Below, piece after piece: positions 26,909 to 34,746 of a stretch of DNA of 64,000 nucleotides. The number at the start of each line of letters is the position of its first letter. Position 1 is the first letter of the stretch. The position numbers were made by a program, and so were the translations under genes. The notes beneath the pieces are model-generated. The model was given only the letters and a program-made list of their open reading frames with translations, did no database searches and was not told where the DNA came from. The stretch is from Cacconaster sp964598495 (GTDB lineage Bacteria > Bacteroidota > Bacteroidia > Bacteroidales > UBA932): positions 94,765 to 158,764 of the forward strand of contig CAZRBY010000001.1 of assembly GCA_964598495.1 (NCBI GenBank), read 5' to 3'.

Positions 26909-28599
26909 TTCAATTGATTACCAGTCAGATTGAATGAACGGCGATGGTGCGGAGTAAGGCCATGAAGGGCAATCGCCTCCCTGTGTTTCGTCGTAGGATA
27001 GGCCATATTTTCTTCCCATCCGTACTGGGGATATTCGGTTGCAAGGTGACGCATATATTCATCCCTGTGAGTTTTGGCCAGAATTGAGGCAGCTGCAATG
27101 CAGCTCAACTTGCCGTCGCCTTTGATTATGCAGTGATGGGTTATTTTCCCGTAGGGACTGAATCTGTTGCCGTCCACGAATATCAACGAAGGAGCCACTT
27201 TTTCCCCTTTGGAGTCTTTGAGGTTGTCGAGGGCTCCGTGCATGCCCTTGATGGAGGCGTTGAGGATGTTGATGCGATCAATCTCCTGTGCGTCAATGGC
27301 TGCTACGCTCCAGGCTACGGCCTCACGCTCAATAATCTTCCGCAGTTCCTCTCTTTGAAGGGCGCTAAGTTGCTTCGAATCATTTAGCAACGGATGAGAG
27401 AAGCCTTTTGGCAGGACCACTGCAGCTGCGAATACGGGCCCTGCAAGGCATCCTCGGCCCGCTTCATCACACCCGACTTCAATAAGCGTCCGGTCAGCGC
27501 CTCTAAGCAGCATTTCTGCTGAGGAGATGCAGGTCTTTCTGTCGGGACAGATATCCATAAGTTGATAGACATTGCCTATTTTGTGTTTTTTGAGCAGTTC
27601 GGGACTAACCAGATTCTCGCCGCACACTACTGTCGGCCGTTTGTTGTATTTGCGGCAGAGCGACGCAATGCCGTCTATGAGTTTACCGCTCAAACTCTGG
27701 GAGTCGAAACGACCTTCACCTGTAATAATTGTCTCCGCAGAGGCAATTCTTTCTTCCAGCGAGAGCATTTGTGAAAAAAGTTGCCATCCGGGCAGAAGTT
27801 CCGCTTTGAAAAAGCTGTAGAAAGCGGCTCCGAGTCCACCGGCGGCTCCACCTCCCGGAATAATGGCGATATGAGCAGCACGTGCGGCAAACCCTCCCCC
27901 AAATGGTTTCAGCAGGGATTGCGCTTTTTCCGCATAAAGTTCCATACGTTGCTCCAGCAGCGGAAGTGTCATCCAATTTGCTCCCTTTTGCGGAGCATAG
28001 ACCATGGTAGCCCCATTCGGCCCCAACAGCGGATTTTCCACATCACAGGCCACCTGAAAGGAGATAGTGTCGCACATACGTACGATTTCCTCCGGAGGAA
28101 TGCTGCCCTCTTCACCCCATATACCGTAGCCCATATCGTTGGTGGCGCTGCCGCCTATTCCGATGATAATCCTGCTTGCGCTGGCTTCGGCAGCTGCACG
28201 AATCATCAACCCAAGCCCGAAAGTGTCGGTTTTGAGCGGATTCCGTTCCTCCTCCTTCAGCAATGTTAATCCGCTGCACTTTGCCATCTCGATAAAAGCA
28301 CATTGCTCACCGTCGCTTCGAAAGAGGAGCAGAGGTGCTCTGAGAGGCCTTCGGAGCGGATCGCAACAATCAACTTCCACTAAATGCGCTTTGGATGAAG
28401 GATTCCTTGAAAGTGTGTCGTACATTACATCCAGCGACCCGTCACCACCATCCGCCATTGGGATTTTCTCTATCTCCAAATCAGAAATGTGCACCATCCG
28501 CATCTTTATTGCCTCTTCTATTGAATTTGCCACTTGTGATGCAGTCAGGGAACCTTTAAATTTATCCGGCACAATCAATATTTTTCTTTTTGAAACCAT
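26896..28599 (-). CDS. Glycerate kinase-ribonuclease HII fusion protein
   Basis: One 567-residue frame holds two complete enzymes. Residues 1 to about 362 form a type II glycerate kinase (GarK/GlxK family), with PDKFKGSLTA at 11-20, MADGGDGS at 48-55 and GIGGSATND at 147-155. It phosphorylates D-glycerate. Residues of about 363-567 form RNase HII, which cuts RNA in RNA-DNA hybrids. It starts at EVGCDEAGRGCLAGP and its four acidic catalytic residues are present: D378 and E379 in DEAGRG, D476 in FVDGN, and D513 in HRDEY. No stop or frameshift separates them. An internal ATG at 27513 begins exactly at the RNase HII domain, but without a ribosome-binding site. The two activities are normally separate genes. 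Confidence 0.9.
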   Translation of the reverse strand: MVSKRKILIVPDKFKGSLTASQVANSIEEAIKMRMVHISDLEIEKIPMADGGDGSLDVMYDTLSRNPSSKAHLVEVDCCDPLRRPLRAPLLLFRSDGEQCAFIEMAKCSGLTLLKEEERNPLKTDTFGLGLMIRAAAEASASRIIIGIGGSATNDMGYGIWGEEGSIPPEEIVRMCDTISFQVACDVENPLLGPNGATMVYAPQKGANWMTLPLLEQRMELYAEKAQSLLKPFGGGFAARAAHIAIIPGGGAAGGLGAAFYSFFKAELLPGWQLFSQMLSLEERIASAETIITGEGRFDSQSLSGKLIDGIASLCRKYNKRPTVVCGENLVSPELLKKHKIGNVYQLMDICPDRKTCISSAEMLLRGADRTLIEVGCDEAGRGCLAGPVFAAAVVLPKGFSHPLLNDSKQLSALQREELRKIIEREAVAWSVAAIDAQEIDRINILNASIKGMHGALDNLKDSKGEKVAPSLIFVDGNRFSPYGKITHHCIIKGDGKLSCIAAASILAKTHRDEYMRHLATEYPQYGWEENMAYPTTKHREAIALHGLTPHHRRSFNLTGNQLNLHI

Positions 28600-28604
28600 T
28601 TCTG

Positions 28605-28612
28605 TACATTTG
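28605..28612 (+). promoter_or_regulatory. Candidate -7 element for the S46 peptidase
   Basis: TACATTTG fits TAnnTTTG exactly and lies 48 bases before the peptidase ATG at 28661. The -33 position is not well matched. Confidence 0.45.
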
Positions 28613-28660
28613 TAAGATAAACTCTAAAAATAAACCATTTTTTTGACAAATTTTTTAAAT

Positions 28661-30802
28661 ATGAAGAAAATTACAATCGTATCCCTTCTCGCGCTACTAT
28701 TTACCATAGCACCGATGCGCGCCGATGAAGGAATGTGGCTCCTCCCGTTGCTGAAAAAAATGAATATCAAAACAATGCAGCAGATGGGCCTCAAACTTTC
28801 GGCAGAAGAGATCTACAGCATCAACAACTCTTCCATCAAGGACGCAATCGTTCACTTCGGTGGTGGTTGTACTGCTGAAATCATCTCTTCAGAAGGTCTT
28901 TTAGTGACCAATCACCACTGTGGCTACGGTTCCATACAGCGTCTGAGCTCTGTTGAGAATGACTATCTTGCCAACGGCTATTGGGCGATGGACCGTTCGC
29001 AGGAACTCCCTGCAGAGGGTCTGACCGTGACATTTCTCGAGAGCATTACCGAGGTGACAAAGGATATTGAGAAAGCGCTCAAAAAAGCAAAAACCGCTCA
29101 AGATTCTACGGAGGCAATGAAACAAATTGAAGCAAATCTCACAGGTAAGGCTGTCGGAAACGACAAATATCTCCGCGCCAGGATTTACTCCATGTATGGT
29201 GGGAATGCATACTATCTCATTGTCTCAAAAGTTTATAATGACGTTCGTTTTGTTGGAGCTCCCCCTTCATCAATCGGTAAATTCGGAGCAGATACGGACA
29301 ACTGGATGTGGCCACGCCACACTTGCGACTTTTCGATGTTCAGGGTCTATGCGGATAAAGATAACAATCCCGCTCCCTACTCTCCCGACAATGTGCCATA
29401 TAGGCCGAAACAGCATCTGAAGATCTCCCTCAAAGGCATTAAGCCCAACGATTTCACAATGATCATCGGTTATCCGGGCCGCACCAACCGTTTCATGACC
29501 CAGTCGGAACTTGTGGAAACCCGTGACATCTCAAATGCTATCAGCATCTACATAAGAGGCAAACGCCAGGAGTTGATGATGGAGGATATGCTCGCAGACC
29601 CCAAGGTTAAGATCCAGTATGCAAGCAAATACAGCGGCTCTTCAAACGGCTGGAAAAAATGGATGGGCATGAACGAGACATTTGCCAAACTTGACGTTGA
29701 GTCACGCCGCGCACAGGAAGAGATAGAGTTCATGGAATGGGTAGGCAAAAAGAAATCCCGTATCAAAAAATATGGCGATGCCCTTGACAAGATCAATTAT
29801 GCAGTAAAAGACAGGGCAGAGGCTCTCACCATCTATACAACTCTCGCCGAGAGTGTTGGCCGTATTGAGATAATGTCAATAGCATCCATGGTCAACACCC
29901 TTTACACCACTCCATTCGCAACCGATAAGGAGAAGGAGCAGTACACCGATATGATTGAGCGCCGTGTCGCCTCTTTCTACAAGGACTACTCCCTGCCAAC
30001 TGACAGGAAGATTGCAAAAGCGATGATAAAAATTGCAAAAGAACGCCTCTCGGAGGAAAACCTCCCTTCATTCTATAAGGATATTGAGAATACGTTTGCC
30101 GGAGATATTGATGCTTATGTGGATTATATATTTGACAATTCCATTTTTAAATCCGAGAAGAAAGTTATGGAGGCTATTGAAGCCGAGACTCCCGTAAAAG
30201 ATGATCCTGCAGTGGTTCTTGGAAATTCTTTCAGCGCAGTCACTCCACCTCTCCGCGCAAAGATTGCCTCTACCCAAAAAATATTTGACGAAGGCAAAAA
30301 GGAATATATCGCCGGTACTCTCGAGATGCGTGAAGGTGAGGCCATCTATCCCGATGCCAACTCCACAATGCGACTTACTTATGGCAGCGTGCTTCCATAT
30401 TCTCCTAAAGATGCCGTGATCTTTAACTACTACACAACGCTCGAAGGTGTAATGCAGAAGGAAGACCCCGACAATTGGGAATTTATCGTGCCTGAAAAGC
30501 TCAAAGAGCTCTATAAGGCAAAAGACTATGGCAGATATGCCATGCCCAACGGTGAAATGCCCGCCTGCTTTATTACCAACAGTGATATCACCGGCGGCAA
30601 CTCCGGCAGTCCCGTTCTCAATGCCAATGGAGAACTCCTCGGATTGGCCTTTGACGGTAACTGGGAAGCCATGTCGGGCGACATTATATTCGAGCCGGAA
30701 CTTCAGCGCTGTATCAATGTCGATATCCGCTACGTCCTATTTATTGTAGATAAATATGGCGGAGCGGGTTACCTCCTCGACGAAATGGATATAGTCGAAT
30801 AA
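28661..30802 (+). CDS. S46 family dipeptidyl-peptidase, DPP7 type
   Basis: A periplasmic peptidase of 713 residues that removes dipeptides from peptide N-termini, feeding amino-acid catabolism. A signal peptide ends near RADEG. The catalytic His is in TNHHCGYG (residue 85 or 86), and the nucleophile is Ser648 in GGNSGSPV. The S1 residue 18 positions after the Ser is Gly (AFDGNWE), as in Porphyromonas gingivalis DPP7, which accepts hydrophobic P1 residues; acidic-specific DPP11 has Arg there. The ATG at 28661 gives the signal peptide; an upstream ATG is less likely. Confidence 0.93.
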   Translation: MKKITIVSLLALLFTIAPMRADEGMWLLPLLKKMNIKTMQQMGLKLSAEEIYSINNSSIKDAIVHFGGGCTAEIISSEGLLVTNHHCGYGSIQRLSSVENDYLANGYWAMDRSQELPAEGLTVTFLESITEVTKDIEKALKKAKTAQDSTEAMKQIEANLTGKAVGNDKYLRARIYSMYGGNAYYLIVSKVYNDVRFVGAPPSSIGKFGADTDNWMWPRHTCDFSMFRVYADKDNNPAPYSPDNVPYRPKQHLKISLKGIKPNDFTMIIGYPGRTNRFMTQSELVETRDISNAISIYIRGKRQELMMEDMLADPKVKIQYASKYSGSSNGWKKWMGMNETFAKLDVESRRAQEEIEFMEWVGKKKSRIKKYGDALDKINYAVKDRAEALTIYTTLAESVGRIEIMSIASMVNTLYTTPFATDKEKEQYTDMIERRVASFYKDYSLPTDRKIAKAMIKIAKERLSEENLPSFYKDIENTFAGDIDAYVDYIFDNSIFKSEKKVMEAIEAETPVKDDPAVVLGNSFSAVTPPLRAKIASTQKIFDEGKKEYIAGTLEMREGEAIYPDANSTMRLTYGSVLPYSPKDAVIFNYYTTLEGVMQKEDPDNWEFIVPEKLKELYKAKDYGRYAMPNGEMPACFITNSDITGGNSGSPVLNANGELLGLAFDGNWEAMSGDIIFEPELQRCINVDIRYVLFIVDKYGGAGYLLDEMDIVE

Positions 30803-30825
30803 TAGAAATCTAAAAACAACACAAA

Positions 30826-31275
30826 ATGGCTTTGGAAAAGCAGATCCAGGAGGATCTTAAAGCTGCAATGTTTGCCAAGGATGCGACTGCCCTGGCCTCC
30901 ATAAGGGGGATCAAGGCAGCCATTCTTCTGGCAAAAACGGCGGCAGGGGCATCAGGTGAACTTACCGATGCAGACATTGTCAAAATTATTCAAAAACTTG
31001 TAAAGCAACGCAATGAGAGTGCTGCCATTTACAAAGAACAGTCACGTCCCGAGCTTGCCGAAGCAGAATTGGCTGAGGCTGCCATAATGGAGAAATACCT
31101 TCCCACACAGTTGAATGAAAAAGAGGTCGAGGAGGCTCTCAAAAAGATAATTGCCCAGGTCGGGGCAAAATCGTCGGCCGACATGGGCAAAGTTATGGGA
31201 GTGGCCACAAAAGCCCTTGCAGGGCAGGCTGACGGCCGTCTTATTTCAACAATTGTAAAGCGGCTGCTTTCATAG
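30826..31275 (+). CDS. yqeY: GatB/YqeY domain-containing protein
   Basis: A 149-residue protein of the YqeY family, related to the tail domain of the amidotransferase GatB and thought to bind tRNA or assist amidation. Conserved signatures are LKAAMFAKDATALASIRGIKAA near residue 10 and DMGKVMGVATKALAGQADGR near 122. The 3' end overlaps the convergent mrp gene by 35 bases. Its precise role in the cell is unknown. Confidence 0.85.
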   Translation: MALEKQIQEDLKAAMFAKDATALASIRGIKAAILLAKTAAGASGELTDADIVKIIQKLVKQRNESAAIYKEQSRPELAEAELAEAAIMEKYLPTQLNEKEVEEALKKIIAQVGAKSSADMGKVMGVATKALAGQADGRLISTIVKRLLS

Positions 31276-32110
31276 CGTCGAAGAAAGGTCCGTCTTGGAG
31301 AGCGGCGGGTATGCCTTCGTCGCCTCCCTCACGGATACTCTGCACTAAAGGAACCTGTCCCAGCAGGGGCAGGTTATATTTTTCCGCCATGGCTTTACAG
31401 CCATCTTTTCCGAAGATGTAATATCTGTTTTGCGGCAGTTCCGCGGGAGTAAACCAGGACATATTCTCGATAATGCCGTAGATATGCTTGTTGACATTTT
31501 CATTTCTGAAAAGATTCTGCGGAGTGCTGACAATGATTGCTCCGTCCAGAGGAATGTCATGCACCAGCGAAATGTGGATATCTCCGGTTCCCGGAGGAAG
31601 GTCCACAAGGAGAAAGTCCAGTTCGCCCCACTTTACCTGAAGAATCATCTGTTTGAGGGCGTTGCAAGCCATCGGGCCACGCCAAATCAGCGCCTGTTCC
31701 GGTCGGGCAAAATAGCCTATCGACATCCATTTCACTCCGAATTTCTCTATCGGGAGGATAATTTCGGTGCAATCTTCGATATATTGGCCATAATCTTCGA
31801 TAAGGTTGCCATGTGGGTCGTATATCTCGACTCCGGGCATTTGTCCTTCGGTACCGGTCATTTTTGGCACAGAAGGGCCGTAAACATCGGCATCGGCAAG
31901 GCCCACCTTGTAACCCATACGGGCAAGAGTGATAGCCAGATTTACAGCGACAGTGGATTTGCCAACGCCGCCTTTGCCCGAGGCTATGGCGATAATTTTT
32001 CCTACATCAGCAAGCTGCTTTTGGTCGAGGTCGAGAATGGTTCTTTTCTTTTTTTCCTTCTTAGGGGGATTGGGATTATATGGGCCTTTTATGTTGTACG
32101 GGTTGTTCAT
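31241..32110 (-). CDS. Mrp/ApbC-family iron-sulfur cluster carrier ATPase, short form
   Basis: P-loop NTPase of the Mrp/NBP35 family, which carries Fe-S clusters to apoproteins. The deviant Walker A GKGGVGKST is at residues 45-53, and LVDLPPGTGD follows later. It is 289 residues, where related proteins are about 350-370, because the N-terminal MIP18/DUF59 domain is absent. Instead there is a short Pro/Asn/Lys-rich leader. The CxxC pair that holds the shared cluster in many Mrp proteins is not found (ENMSWFTPAEL stands in that place). The ATG directly follows a heptanucleotide repeat. Confidence 0.85.
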   Translation of the reverse strand: MNNPYNIKGPYNPNPPKKEKKKRTILDLDQKQLADVGKIIAIASGKGGVGKSTVAVNLAITLARMGYKVGLADADVYGPSVPKMTGTEGQMPGVEIYDPHGNLIEDYGQYIEDCTEIILPIEKFGVKWMSIGYFARPEQALIWRGPMACNALKQMILQVKWGELDFLLVDLPPGTGDIHISLVHDIPLDGAIIVSTPQNLFRNENVNKHIYGIIENMSWFTPAELPQNRYYIFGKDGCKAMAEKYNLPLLGQVPLVQSIREGGDEGIPAALQDGPFFDAMKAAALQLLK

Positions 32111-32152
32111 GTTACGGGTTGCGGGTTACGAGTTACGGGTTGTGGGTTACGG
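32111..32152. repeat. Heptanucleotide tandem repeat, six units, abutting the mrp start codon
   Basis: Six 7-base units: GTTACGG, GTTGCGG, GTTACGA, GTTACGG, GTTGTGG, GTTACGG. On the minus strand the array ends exactly where the mrp ATG begins, so the 5' untranslated region is made of repeats. The same heptamer family occurs inside the sigma-54 regulator gene. Confidence 0.9.
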
Positions 32153-32325
32153 GGTTCTGAGGTGTTAGTTTTGAGTATAGGGTTTGGCTGTTGGCTTTTG
32201 GTTTTTGGTGTTGTAATAATTGCGCAAAGTTAGTAGAAAATAACGAACAACAAGGAGAAAGAATTTGCGAAAAAATATTGATTGGAAAGGTTATGCAATT
32301 GGTGACATCCAGCTAAATTGTTGCG

Positions 32326-32333
32326 TATATTTG
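32326..32333 (+). promoter_or_regulatory. Candidate -7 element for the GNAT gene
   Basis: TATATTTG fits TAnnTTTG and lies 21 bases upstream of the ATG at 32355. A weak -33 (TTGG at 32299-32302) is spaced slightly too far. Confidence 0.45.
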
Positions 32334-32354
32334 TGCCCACAAAACAATTTACTC

Positions 32355-32894
32355 ATGGAATTCTTACGTGTTGATATTGAAAACACCGAACGATGGAATA
32401 AAGTTTGGAAGCTGTATGAGGCCAGTTTTCCCATAGCCGAACTGCGAAAAAAGAAAGACCATTTGCGCGCTTGTCAAGACCCGTATTTTTTCCCGATTTC
32501 GGCATGGGAAGGAGATCGATTGATTGGTCTTCTATTTTATTGGGAGTGGAGCACATACCGCTATTTGGATTATTTAGCCGTTTCGCCCGAGTTGCGCGAT
32601 CATGGTTACGGCTTTCAGATGTTGCAACACCTTCGCGATACGGAACATAAGGTTATCTTGGAAATTGATCCGCTCACTGACGAACAATCTTTACGTCGTT
32701 TGCATTTTTACGAACATGCAGGATATATCCTTACCCCCTATCGGTTTGACCTCGCTTATCGGTTGGATGCGGAATCGCAGGAATTGCTTATTATGAGCTT
32801 TCCGGATACGATTACCAAGGAGCAATACAACGATTTCCTTGACTTTATTAAAGAACACGTATTTTTATATTGCGAAAAGGAAGAAGTGCAATAA
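32355..32894 (+). CDS. GNAT-family N-acetyltransferase
   Basis: About 179 residues from ATG 32355; the longer open frame upstream runs through the promoter region and is not used. The acetyl-CoA binding segment LAVSPELRDHGYGFQMLQHL (about residue 80 onward) is the motif A of GNAT enzymes. The substrate cannot be predicted. The gene looks acquired: base and codon use are more A+T-rich than its neighbours, and it sits between a heptamer repeat and a degenerate intergenic repeat, separate from the mrp and aspS transcripts on the other strand. Confidence 0.8.
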   Translation: MEFLRVDIENTERWNKVWKLYEASFPIAELRKKKDHLRACQDPYFFPISAWEGDRLIGLLFYWEWSTYRYLDYLAVSPELRDHGYGFQMLQHLRDTEHKVILEIDPLTDEQSLRRLHFYEHAGYILTPYRFDLAYRLDAESQELLIMSFPDTITKEQYNDFLDFIKEHVFLYCEKEEVQ

Positions 32895-32977
32895 TAGCTT
32901 CCACTCCATAATTGCTCCAAACTCAACACACCCAACTACTCACTAAATAATCGGAACCCGAAACTCAAAACTCAGAA

Positions 32978-34741
32978 CTAATTCTTAACTGTGCTTTTGA
33001 GGAAAAGTTCAGCCATTTGGGTATCGTCAATCATCGAAGGAGCATCGGACATGACATCCTTGCCTGTATTGTTTTTAGGGAATGCAATAAAATCCCTAAT
33101 GGTTTCCTGGCCGCCGAAAAGGGCGCAGAGACGGTCAAATCCGAAAGCGATACCGCCGTGAGGGGGAGCTCCGTATTTGAATGCGTCGATCATGAATCCG
33201 AACTTGTAGAGATACTCCTCCTCATCCATTCCGAGTACTTCAAACATCCTTTTTTGGATATTGGAATCAAAGATACGGATGGAACCTCCGCCGAGCTCGG
33301 TACCGTTGAGAACAAAGTCATAAGCATTGGCTGCGACCTGCTCCAGATCCTCCCTGCTGTTGCTGTAAAACTTATCCAGATCCTCAGGCTTGGGTGAGGT
33401 GAAGGGGTGGTGCATTGCGTAGAAGCGCTCCGTCTCTTCATCCCACTCGAGCAAGGGGAAATCGTATACCCAAAGAGGGGAAAACCGATCTGGACGGCGA
33501 AGTCCGAGACGATTGCCGAGTTCAATGCGGAGAGTGCCGAGAGCTACCTGAGTTTTCTTTCTCTCTCCCGACATAATCAGTATCATATCACCTACCTTTG
33601 CGCCCATCTCTTTGGCGAGGCTCTGCAGTTCTTCTGCTGAGAAAAACTTGTCGATTGAGGATTTGATACCATCTTCTGCCACCCTGATATAGATGAGTCC
33701 CTTGGCGCCCACCTGAGGTCTTTTTACCCATTCTGTGAGTTCGTCAATCTGTTTGCGTGTATAGGAGGCGATACCTTCCACCACGATTCCGCCAACATAA
33801 GGTGCTGAGTCAAATACGACAAAGTCGTGGCCTTTGACATCTTCGGTAATTTCCCGAATCTTCATCGCAAAGCGAATGTCGGGCTTGTCGGAGCCGTAGC
33901 ATGTCATGGCGTCAGTGTAACTCATGCGGGGAAAGCGTTCTTTAAACTCCACTTCGAGTACGCTCTTGAATAGGTGTTTCATTAGGCCTTCGAAGGTGTT
34001 GAGCACGTCTTCTCGCTCCACAAAGGACATTTCACAGTCAATCTGTGTGAATTCCGGCTGACGATCGGCACGAAGATCTTCATCTCTGAAGCAGCGTACA
34101 ATCTGGAAATATCTGTCATATCCGGCCACCATCAACAGTTGTTTGTACTGCTGAGGACTCTGAGGAAGCGCATAAAATTCACCGGGGTGCATACGGCTTG
34201 GTACTACGAAGTCGCGTGCACCTTCAGGGGTGGATTTAATCAGAAAAGGGGTCTCTACTTCGATGAAGTTGCGACTGTCGAGGAAGTTGCGTGTCTCGTG
34301 AGCGAGCTTATGTCTGAGAGTGAGGGCACGTTTCAGGGGATTACGCCTCAGGTCGAGATAGCGATATTTTGCCCTGATCTCTTCACCTCCGTCCGACTCA
34401 TCCTCAATGGTAAAGGGAGGTGTTGCCGACTCGTTTAGGATGTTGAGACTGGAAAGTTTTATCTCGATCTCTCCGGTGGGAATACGGAGATTCTTGCTCT
34501 GGCGTTCCTCTACTCTACCTGTCACCTGAATCACATATTCACGACCGAGACCGGATACCTTTTCGTTAAGTTCGCTGGAGGACGACTCGTCAATTACCAC
34601 CTGAGTTATACCGTAGCGGTCTCTGAGGTCAATGAAACTCATACCGCCCATTTTGCGGTTTTTTTGAACCCATCCGGCCAGTGTTACGGTCTGTCCGACA
34701 TTTTCAAGCCTCAGTTCGCCGCAAGTATGTGTTCTGTACAT
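32978..34741 (-). CDS. aspS: Aspartyl-tRNA synthetase
   Basis: Class II synthetase that charges tRNA-Asp. The 587-residue product from ATG 34741 (MYRTHTCGELRLENVGQTV) has an N-terminal OB-fold anticodon domain (AGWVQKNRKMGGMSFIDLRDR). The catalytic core follows with YLDLRRNPLK and CFRDEDLRADRQPEFTQID (motif 2). The bacterial GAD insert is next, and motif 3 is GGIAFGFDRL near the end. The upstream in-frame extension would overlap the SGNH lipoprotein gene, so this start is chosen. Length is typical of the bacterial type. Confidence 0.96.
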   Translation of the reverse strand: MYRTHTCGELRLENVGQTVTLAGWVQKNRKMGGMSFIDLRDRYGITQVVIDESSSSELNEKVSGLGREYVIQVTGRVEERQSKNLRIPTGEIEIKLSSLNILNESATPPFTIEDESDGGEEIRAKYRYLDLRRNPLKRALTLRHKLAHETRNFLDSRNFIEVETPFLIKSTPEGARDFVVPSRMHPGEFYALPQSPQQYKQLLMVAGYDRYFQIVRCFRDEDLRADRQPEFTQIDCEMSFVEREDVLNTFEGLMKHLFKSVLEVEFKERFPRMSYTDAMTCYGSDKPDIRFAMKIREITEDVKGHDFVVFDSAPYVGGIVVEGIASYTRKQIDELTEWVKRPQVGAKGLIYIRVAEDGIKSSIDKFFSAEELQSLAKEMGAKVGDMILIMSGERKKTQVALGTLRIELGNRLGLRRPDRFSPLWVYDFPLLEWDEETERFYAMHHPFTSPKPEDLDKFYSNSREDLEQVAANAYDFVLNGTELGGGSIRIFDSNIQKRMFEVLGMDEEEYLYKFGFMIDAFKYGAPPHGGIAFGFDRLCALFGGQETIRDFIAFPKNNTGKDVMSDAPSMIDDTQMAELFLKSTVKN

Positions 34742-34746
34742 ATGGT

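Noticed and set aside
32111..32152. CRISPR-like array
   Set aside because: The units are 7 bases with no spacers; it is a tandem repeat, not a CRISPR.
31430..32233. 267-residue plus-strand ORF opposite mrp
   Set aside because: Shadow of mrp that ends in the heptamer repeat, whose translation gives a run of repeated Gly/Val/Arg/Thr residues.
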